Positions 56,683 through 64,000 of a stretch of 64,000 nucleotides of DNA are shown here, in pieces. The DNA is from Mytilisepta virgata (Eukaryota; Mollusca; Bivalvia; Mytilida; Mytilidae). Every line of letters starts with the position of its first letter. Positions within the stretch are counted from its first letter, which is position 1. Under the pieces are notes generated by a model, which saw nothing but the letters and a program-made list of their open reading frames with translations, made no database searches and was not told the DNA's origin. The DNA is taken from NCBI GenBank assembly GCA_028015205.1, contig CM051516.1:50906230-50970229 (forward strand), in the 5' to 3' direction. A program made the translations under genes and the position numbers.

Positions 56683-56949
56683 GGCTTTCATAATAGAAGT
56701 CCTAGCAGATGAATACCATTTTTGTGGTTTTCTTCATCTTAAATCTGAGTGTGGCGCTGCATACTAAGAAAGGTCACTCAACTCTTTACAGGTTCATGAC
56801 AGTTTCCAACACTCTCAACCCACCATTCAAATGACATTTTTGGTTAAATGTTGATGTTCTTTTCAAGAATACAACTGAAAGGCCATTCAACAGATAACAA
56901 ATATTTCATAATTTGCCCGATAATTTCATAATTTGAGTCCAATACAGAA

Positions 56950-57357
56950 GAAAGATATAAACAATAATTGGGTTTATTAACTAATGACTTAAAATACAGT
57001 AGCAAATGGCCATTTTATATAAATAGAAGTTCAACAGAGGAGGACATCGCTACAAGGCCAATACAGAAATTACAGTGCATTTGTACAGGGCTAATACAGG
57101 ATTTCAACTTCCGGTTTAAAATGATATTATTGTTGAATTTTATTGCGGGTATTCAAGTTCTGTCGAAAAAACTATCTTATTTAACAGTAAAAGTATAAAG
57201 ATACAGAAAACATAATACATACAAAAACTAAGATGAATAAGATGTAAAAAGATACTACACGGGAAAGTATAAATCAACACAAATACAAATCAGTATGAAA
57301 AATATGTGATGAAAAACCACAAAAATGTTATTTTAAGTCATTAGTTAATAAAAGTGT
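56950..57357. other. Intron 4, AT-rich stretch
   Basis: Nothing recognised apart from a 76-codon frame at 56968-57198 without motifs. Confidence 0.45.
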
Positions 57358-57530
57358 CATTAAATGGGTACTTTCATATAAAGCCTGTATTAAGTCCTCG
57401 AGCAGTCGTATTGGTTCTCGATTATCTGTATTGGCCCTCGGCGTTGCATCGGGCCAATACAGATGAACTCGACCCAATGCGACTGTCTCAGACTTAATAC
57501 AGGCTTTATATGAGATAATCCCTTTAATAA
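57358..57530. mobile_element. Foldback hairpin with TATTGGCC core, intron 4
   Basis: TTTCATATAAAGCCTGTATT..CTGTATTGGCCC is mirrored by GGGCCAATACAGAT..AATACAGGCTTTATATGA around the loop TCGGCGTTGCATC. Arms are about 65-75 bases with few mismatches. The CTGTATTGGCC segment and layout match the hairpin inside the LINE at 25133-25275. Confidence 0.65.
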
Positions 57531-57781
57531 TACTATATTATCACATGTTTCGTACTACTATGTACGTGTTTGCATGTCCAATAATAGCCGGAAGTCGGAG
57601 TCGGTTATTTTTCCTCGGGGCCAATATCGGTATTGGCCCTCGAAAATCCATTTTTGCCCTCAAAAATACGTATTGGTTCTCGAAAATCCATATTTTTGTT
57701 TGTTTGTTTGTTTTTCTCCATTTTTTAAAAATCTAAATTCTTTTTAATTTTTTTTAATATGTGATAAATAGATCATTACAT

Positions 57782-57877
57782 GCCATTTTCCATATCGGTC
57801 CTGGTATCATCCCTCGACCCATATCGGACTGAGGGCTTTGGTCTCGGGATGATACCAGGGCCGATATGGAAAATGTC
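57782..57877. repeat. Foldback hairpin with CATATCGG core, intron 4
   Basis: GCCATTTTCCATATCGG.CCTGGTATCATCC is mirrored by GGATGATACCAGG.CCGATATGGAAAATG. Arms are about 37 bases. TATTGGC and GCCAATA tracts continue at 58840-59000, where imperfect pairing suggests a decayed relative. Confidence 0.65.
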
Positions 57878-59211
57878 ATGTATCAAGAATTATATTGGAT
57901 AACTTGACAGTAAAAGTTTTGCAAAGCGTCTATTGAAATCCAGAAAATTACCAAGTCCAATGGATTTTATTAGAAAGTCTGTAATACATTTTGCATACAT
58001 GGTGTTTTTAAAAGTAACATGTATTGTTAACTCAAGCTAACTAATAAAGTCATTATCTTTTTACTTTTGGCTCTATATTGTAAGAGCTTTGCTTAGAAAG
58101 TTCAAAATACTATGGATGAAAGATGCTGAACGAAAAAAACACCTACCGTCTATTCGATATCGGAATAACAATTAAGCTAATGATAAATGTGTATAGTCCT
58201 AATGCCTTTGGTATAAAATATAAATTTTTCTCAAGGCTATCATTATATGTCGAGAATTTTTTCGTAAAGTTATTTTAGGAAGTACAATAAAACCCCCCAA
58301 AAAACCAATAGCAATACATTGTTTGACACTGATTCGTTGAAATTGGATATGTATGAAAGCGTTATAAAAAGCTATTGTAGCATTTTAATGGTATTTTGTT
58401 AATTCACGGAAACTGTAATACGTATCTATAGAGTAATGCACTCCAGCAATAGTTTTTTGTTCAAAGCACTACTCAACTAAACCACTTTCTGATCAGTGTA
58501 GTTCTCCTCTAAATTATTTTAGAACAGCGTCATTATCGAATATTTTAGAGCATCCCGCTAAAAGAACACTTGTTAATTAAAGTAAACATATCTTAAGTAC
58601 TCAAACTTACACGGTAAAATAGTTCCTCTAATACCTAACAAGAATAGTTTTAAAAAAAAAGTTATAGACGTACTGCTTCATTAGAGTTTTAAGGAATTTT
58701 ATGAAACAATTATGACATTTTATGAATTTGCTGTTGAACGTTTTTGTATCTAAACCATTCGTAATTTGAAAATTCTTCTAAATGTTAGAACAAATGCCAA
58801 TGCCGATAGTCTGAACCTAAATAATATAGTGTTATTAACTGGCTGTTTCTGTATTGGCACTGGTATAGATTCAAGGTTTGCTGTATTGGCCTCGAGACCC
58901 GTACGTCTGAATGCTGTATTACATACATCAAATGTGAATATACGGCCAATATTTCCAATACGGACTGGCAATGATGTGAATATAGGGCCAATATTTCCAA
59001 TACGCACCGGTAATGAATCCTGAATTACATGCACAATATATCTATTGGACCGGGCCGAAATGCAATATAGATCACGTGATTTATATGACCAGGACGACGT
59101 CACCAGTATGACACATGCCGTTTTGGTAGTATTAGGGCTGTTTTAATCGTATTATTTAATAATAAGTTTTATTATTAAGATTTTATAATTTATTGTAATT
59201 AATACTTTCAG

Positions 59212-59766
59212 GGTGTGTATCGGACCCAGCCGATATCGTGTTCCTTGTAGACAGAAGTGGGAGTGTAGGGAATCATACATTTCATAAAGAGTTAGATTTC
59301 ATCAAAGACTTTGCAAAACATTATGTCATAGGACATAATAATGTTCAGATAGGAATTGTTACGTTTTCTGGTTCAACTACAAAAGAATTTAACATGAACG
59401 AACATTCTAATATACTTCAACTGGAAAGTGCAATAAAACAAATTCATTATCCTAAGTCCAATGGAACACATACTTCCACTGCTCTGAAATTTGCTCGTGA
59501 ACATGCATTTACTAATACATCTGGTGACAGACCAAATGTTCACAACTTTTTAATTGTGATTACCGACGGACTTTCACCCCCACAAGAATTTAACCCCAAA
59601 ACGGAAGCTGAATTACTGCATAAAACTAACATTGAGACATTTGTTATTGGTGTTGGTGATCGGATATCAATGGAGGAATTAAAAGTAATAGCCTCGGATG
59701 ATCACCATGTTTTTAATATAAAGAATCACTTAGAACTACATTTACCTTTACGTTATATTCGTTGTG
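59212..59766 (+). CDS. VWA protein, exon 5: second von Willebrand A domain
   Basis: Exon of 555 bases, phase 1 at both ends, between acceptor CTTTCAG (59211) and donor G|GTATGT (59767). It encodes 'CVSDPADIVFLVDRSGSVG' with MIDAS DxSxS, 'QIGIVTFSGS', 'GTHTSTAL' with the MIDAS threonine, 'FLIVITDGLS' with the MIDAS aspartate, and ends 'RYIRC'. It closely resembles exon 3 ('FIKDFAKHYVIG.NNVQIGI' is shared almost exactly), pointing to tandem exon duplication. The last six exon bases and the donor belong to the 37-bp unit amplified downstream. Reading through the donor meets a stop after two codons. Confidence 0.85.
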
Positions 59767-59797
59767 GTATGTAGTAATAGCTTCTGATATTATATTC
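59761..59797 (+). repeat. 37-bp donor repeat, unit 1 (spans the exon 5 donor)
   Basis: GTTGTGGTATGTAGTAATAG and the following 17 bases up to ATATTC form one repeat unit. GTTGTG is exonic and GTATGT is the donor. Ten further units lie at 62221-62590. Confidence 0.8.
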
Positions 59798-62214
59798 TAT
59801 GGAACGCCACAGCTGTTTTATGTTCATTTCCATGATGTTGTTATGTCCATTTGTTGTTTTATTAAGTCAAATTGTCTGATTGTGTTGTTTGTTCTTATGT
59901 TGTTCTGTTCAAATATTATTTTATTGAGTTAATTTCTATTTTGTTATGTGCAGTTATTATTTCATTCAGTCGAATCAATTTGTCGTGGTGTTAAAAGATC
60001 GTTTTGTTGGGTCAATTGATTATATTGTTATGTTAAATCATTATTTTCTTACGTTAGATCAACTTATTATTATGTTAAATTATTATTTTATTAAGTCAAA
60101 TCAACATATTGTTATGTTCAATCATTATTTCGTCTTGTTAGTCTAACTTTTTGTTATGTTCATTTGATGTTTCGTAACGTCCAATTAGTATAATGTTATG
60201 TTGCATTTTCATCACGTGATGTCAAGTAGCAACTTTATTTCATTGTGTCGAGTTATTATGTTGTAATGTTGAAGTATTATGTTGTAATGTTGAAGTATTT
60301 ATGTTGTAATGTTATAATGTTGAAATATTATGTTGTAATGTTGAAGTATTATGTTGTAATGTTGAATCGTTATGTTGATCAACGTTATGTTGTTCATTCG
60401 GAAATGATCTTCGAGTTACTTTGGTATTAACAGATTAATTTGAGACCACTCTGCCATAAACTATATTCAACACCTACCCAAGTGTTTCGGGTACATGTTC
60501 AGATAGATTAATAGGTTCAAGGCTACACCCATCATAAAAACGACTCAAGCCCCTGATGTTTTATTTTTAGGGATCAAACATTTTTTAGGGCGGGGAGGGG
60601 GGGGAGGGGCTAGGATCAATTTTGGAATAAAAAGGCAGGGCCAGGATTTTGGCAAAATAAAAAGGCTGGATCACTTTAGGTGTCAAAAAAAATGCAGGAC
60701 ATGTGTCAATAAGGACATTTTCTGGTTAAATGAAAATAAAAATGTAGGTCGCAATAGCAGCCGAAAAAAAGATCCAGGACCAAAATTTTCAGGGAAAAAA
60801 GATAGGCAGGACCAAACATTTGATCGTAGTCCCCTCTGAAAGTCAAATGGTTGCTCCCTTAAGACGTATTATCTTTAATTATTTTACAACGTATGTTGAG
60901 AAACTGATACACAAAGAGTCGCACACTTAAATTGTTGGTCAATAATCTATGCTAAGTCTTTATCTCATTGTGCACAAAAATTATTTTCAATTGAGAATTT
61001 GTGTTATAATTTACGTGTTGGATACGTTTGAGAAAGATATACTGTTTTTATTTCGTTTTAGACGAGGTGAGGTAATTTTCAAGACTTTTGTGGTTTTTTT
61101 ATGCAATCAGCGGGGGAGGAGAGGCGTTTGAATATATAATTTGTGAAATCATTTCTTCCTAACTGTTTGTAGCAAATACTATATTGGTGGCGCTTTGTTT
61201 TTATTTTTAGGTCTGTATTTAACCAGGCGCAAGCTGGCAGCCACTTTTTTGAAATGTCTAAAAAACAAATATTTATATAAGAATATAACATTTTGAAATG
61301 CCCTGGATTTTTTTTGGCTGCTATTTCGACCCACATTTTTATTTTCATTTACACCAAAAAATGTCCTGATTGGCAAATGTCCTGCATTTGTTCACACCTA
61401 CAGTGATCCTGCCTTTTTATTTTGCCAAAATCCTGGTCCTGCCTTTTTATTCCAAAATTGATCCTAGCCCCCCCCCCCCCCTCCCCGCCCTAAAAAATGT
61501 TTGATCCCTAAAAATAAAACATCAGGGGCTTGAGTCGTTTTGATGATGGGTGTAGCCTTGAACCTATTAATCTATCTGAACAAGTACCCGGAACACTTGG
61601 GTAGGTGTTGAATATAGTTTATGGCAGACTGGGAGTGGTCTCAAATTAATCTGTTAATACCGAAGTAACTCGAAGATCATTTCCGAATGAACAACATAAC
61701 GTTGATCAACATAACGATTCAACATTACAACATAATACTTCAACATTACAACATAATAACTCGACACAATGAAATAAAATTGCTACTTGACATCACGTGA
61801 TGAAAATGCAAAATAACATTATACTAATTGGACGTTACGAAACATCAAATGAACACAACAACAAGTTAGACTAACAAGACGAAATAATGATTGAACATAA
61901 CAATATGTTGATTTGACTTGATAAAATAATAATTTAACATGATAATAAGTTGATCTAACGTAATAAAATAATGATTTAACATAACAATATAATCAATTGA
62001 CCCAACAAAACGATCTTTTAACACCACAACAAATTGATTCGACCGAATGAAATAATAACTGCACATAACAAAATAGAAATTAACTCAATGAAATAATATT
62101 TGAACAGAACAACATAAGAACAAACAACACAATCAGACAATTTGACTTAATAAAACAACAAATGGACATAACAACATCATGGAAATGAACATAAGACAGC
62201 TGTGGCGTTCCATA
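59798..62214. mobile_element. 2.4 kb foldback element inserted in the donor repeat array
   Basis: The termini TATGGAACGCCACAGCTG and CAGCTGTGGCGTTCCATA are exact complements, and ATATTC flanks both ends (59792-59797 and 62215-62220), a 6-bp target duplication. Arms run to about 60777 and from about 61313. The outer arm is a degenerate 'TTATGTT'-type repeat; the left arm has an expanded 21-bp minisatellite (TATTATGTTGTAATGTTGAAG, 60253-60375) that is shorter in the right arm. The inner arm contains the interior of the MITE family at 21873-22175, with a MITE end (AAATGGTTGCTCCC) at 60846-60859. No gene; the mirrored 66-codon frames are translated repeats. Confidence 0.75.
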
Positions 62215-62220
62215 ATATTC

Positions 62221-62590
62221 GTTGTGGTATGTAGTAATAGCTTCTGATATTATATTCGTTGTGGTATGTAGTAATAGCTTCTGACATTATATTCGTTGTG
62301 GTATGTAGAAATAGCTTCTGATATTATATTCGTTGTGGTATGTAGAAATAGCTTCTGATATTATATTCGTTGTGGTATGTAGTAATAGCTTCTGATATTA
62401 TATTCGTTGTGGTATGTAGTAATAGCTTCTGATATTATATTCGTTGTGGTATGTAGAAATAGCTTCTGATATTATATTCGTTGTGGTATGTAGTAATAGC
62501 TTCTGATATTATATTCGTTGTGGTATGTAGTAATAGCTTCTGATATTATATTCGTTGTGGTATGTAGAAATAGCTTCTGATATTATATTC
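62221..62590 (+). repeat. 37-bp donor repeat, units 2-11
   Basis: Exactly ten 37-bp units fill 370 bases. They differ only at GTAGTAATAG versus GTAGAAATAG and one T-to-C change in unit 3. Each unit contains GTTGTG|GTATGT, the end of exon 5 and its 5' splice site. Together with unit 1 this makes 11 copies. Confidence 0.9.
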
Positions 62591-62740
62591 CTTAAGCTTT
62601 CAAAGGGCAATGGATGAATTTTCTAGTTAAGTCATTTTAAAATGCATCTATATATTAGAAAGAAAAAAAATGCCTATTGCGATGTTAATGAAATGACAAT
62701 TAGTAATAGAGTACGATAAAAGATGAATGTGTCATAAATA

Positions 62741-62970
62741 AAAGTGCCCGAAACTCATGCGGCGTAGTAAAAATCAAGACTTACTGAAAAGCGCTTCTAT
62801 TTCTGTGGCTTCATCATGAAAGTACCTGAAACTCATGCTGCGTAATAAAAAGGCAAGATTTACTGAAAAGCGCTTATATCTCTGTTTCTTCATCATGAAA
62901 GTACCTGAAACTCATCCGGCGTAATAAAAAAGCAAACAAAAATAGCTTTTACTGCTGTTCTTCGTCTTGA
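62741..62970. repeat. Three tandem ~80-bp units, intron 5
   Basis: 'AAAGTACCTGAAACTCATGC .. GCGTAATAAAAA .. TACTGAAAAGCGCTT .. TTCTTCATCATG' recurs three times, the last partial. Confidence 0.7.
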
Positions 62971-63826
62971 AATCTCTGTAATTGTCTTTTAATTAGGTAA
63001 AAAGGTCACATCTAATAGACGAATGAATACGGATAAAAGTTTTGACTTTAGAGATTCTAGTAGCGATTCGACGATAACTGCTACATTAGCACCTTATTAA
63101 TGAAACATTCATGCTTATATTAATGTAAAATAAGATAATCACAATAGTCCATGTGTTTTATTTAATGTTACAAGAAAATAAACATGTAGTGAATTTGGAT
63201 GATATGTTCAAAAGGATAATGGACATAAAAATAATAACGAAAAGAAATATAAAGGGATCCATATTTTAATAAATTGCATTAAAAAAAACAGTTCATCTAG
63301 TAAAACAGTTTCTTAATACGTGTGTTTAAAAACGGTCTGTACCTTTACTCAAACTAACAAACACATTTCGGACACTATAGTATATGTAAAGCTTACTGTG
63401 GGAACTGATTTGTCGATGGAAACTTAAAATAACGATTTTGTATATCTCAAAAGTCAACATCATACAAAATTTATTTGATGTCTTTTTCTGTATGAAGAAT
63501 ACAGATTCAAATTTTGTTGTTTAATTGTTTTTATTAAGATCTACGGACTGTTATTGGTTTTCCTTGATCGCTTTGGTCTTGGTGTTCAAAAACAACGTTA
63601 CATGACGTCACAATGAACGAGTTTTTTTTATGCAACGTTATGCCGCGTACGTCGTTACATTTGTGCAATTAACGTCGCGGCCAAAGGGTTTTAATAAACA
63701 TTGTGTTAATAAATGAAATTGAAATTCAATGGTGTTAAAATTATAAATGTATGTTGAATATATCCCTTCATTAAAATATAAGCCATTTAATGACAATACT
63801 GACATGTATTGAATATAATATTTCAG
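62971..63826. other. Intron 5, right part
   Basis: AT-rich sequence without a recognised gene or repeat, ending in the acceptor ATATTTCAG at 63818-63826. Confidence 0.45.
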
Positions 63827-63844
63827 AGCAATTCAAGACATTAG
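63827..63844 (+). CDS. VWA protein, possible 18-nt microexon 6
   Basis: Eighteen bases between ATATTTCAG and GTAAGG (63845-63850). The phase is 1 at both ends. Joined to exon 5 (G+AG) it gives Glu, then Gln-Phe-Lys-Thr-Leu, and leaves one base for the next exon. Both splice signals are good and the symmetric phase fits the gene, but the exon is very short. Alternatively it is a chance acceptor-donor pair. Confidence 0.35.
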   Translation, partial: SNSRH

Positions 63845-64000
63845 GTAAGGATTCCTTACATACTACAAATATTGAGAAATAAAATACCTAAGCAATAAGA
63901 TGGTGGGAAAATTCTATATGGCCAATATCCATCGACAAGGCGACTTCGTGTGAAAAACCCAAAGAAGTAAAAAACGCATCCATGGCTAACAAAAGAGAAA
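63845..64000. other. Right edge of the window
   Basis: No further exon is seen in the last 156 bases. The VWA gene is expected to continue beyond the window because no terminal exon or stop has been found. Confidence 0.5.

Noticed and set aside
59946..60146. 66-codon frame mirrored at 61866-62066
   Set aside because: It translates the degenerate TTATGTT-type repeat in the arms; the mirror copy is expected from the inverted repeat and does not indicate a gene.
62221..62590. CRISPR-like array
   Set aside because: The 37-bp units are contiguous with no spacers and the context is a eukaryotic intron.

Overview
The window is AT-rich eukaryotic DNA, most likely from a marine bivalve and probably a mussel close to Mytilus. 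This rests on intron-split extracellular von Willebrand A (VWA) exons, a degenerate Toll-like receptor (TLR) with LRR and TIR motifs, LINE, Penelope-like and tRNA-SINE remnants, and several dispersed repeats whose consensus I recognise from memory of bivalve genomes. No database search was possible, so family names from memory are marked as such. There is no prokaryotic gene organisation, no rRNA and no CRISPR array.

Layout. 0-7 kb: an unclassified dispersed repeat, a Penelope-like RT fragment, and a composite repeat (1625-5235) with two other repeat families nested inside it. 7-20 kb: SINEs, a LINE 3' end, a 2.5 kb modular repeat (14324-16827), degenerate tandem modules and a second copy of a hammerhead-like sequence. 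20-26.5 kb: small inverted-repeat elements and a LINE split by a hairpin-rich insertion. 26.6-32.2 kb: a 5.59 kb foldback element with about 2.65 kb inverted arms, an 8-bp target duplication (TTAAAAGA), mirrored TATA/Inr/DPE promoters and a C2H2 zinc-finger reading frame whose body lies in the 279-bp loop. 32-42 kb: more modular repeats and a SINE with a perfect 12-bp target duplication. 42-46.5 kb: a 5'-part LINE on the minus strand and a broken TLR-like gene.

The one convincing host gene runs on the plus strand from 48225 past the right end. I model six exons: a signal-peptide start, a short Thr-rich exon, a VWA exon, a Ser/Thr-rich linker, a second VWA exon and a possible 18-nt microexon. 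Every internal junction from exon 2 onward is phase 1, the arrangement expected of shuffled or duplicated extracellular modules. Both VWA domains keep their MIDAS residues and a bracketing cysteine pair. The product should be a secreted matrix or adhesion protein. Its introns hold two further foldback elements (55061-56682 and 59798-62214), several long hairpins, and an 11-copy array of a 37-bp unit that carries the 5' splice site of the second VWA exon.

The observations most deserving follow-up are the 5.59 kb foldback element with its gene in the loop, the amplified splice-donor array split by a young foldback insertion, and the two hammerhead-ribozyme-like sequences.
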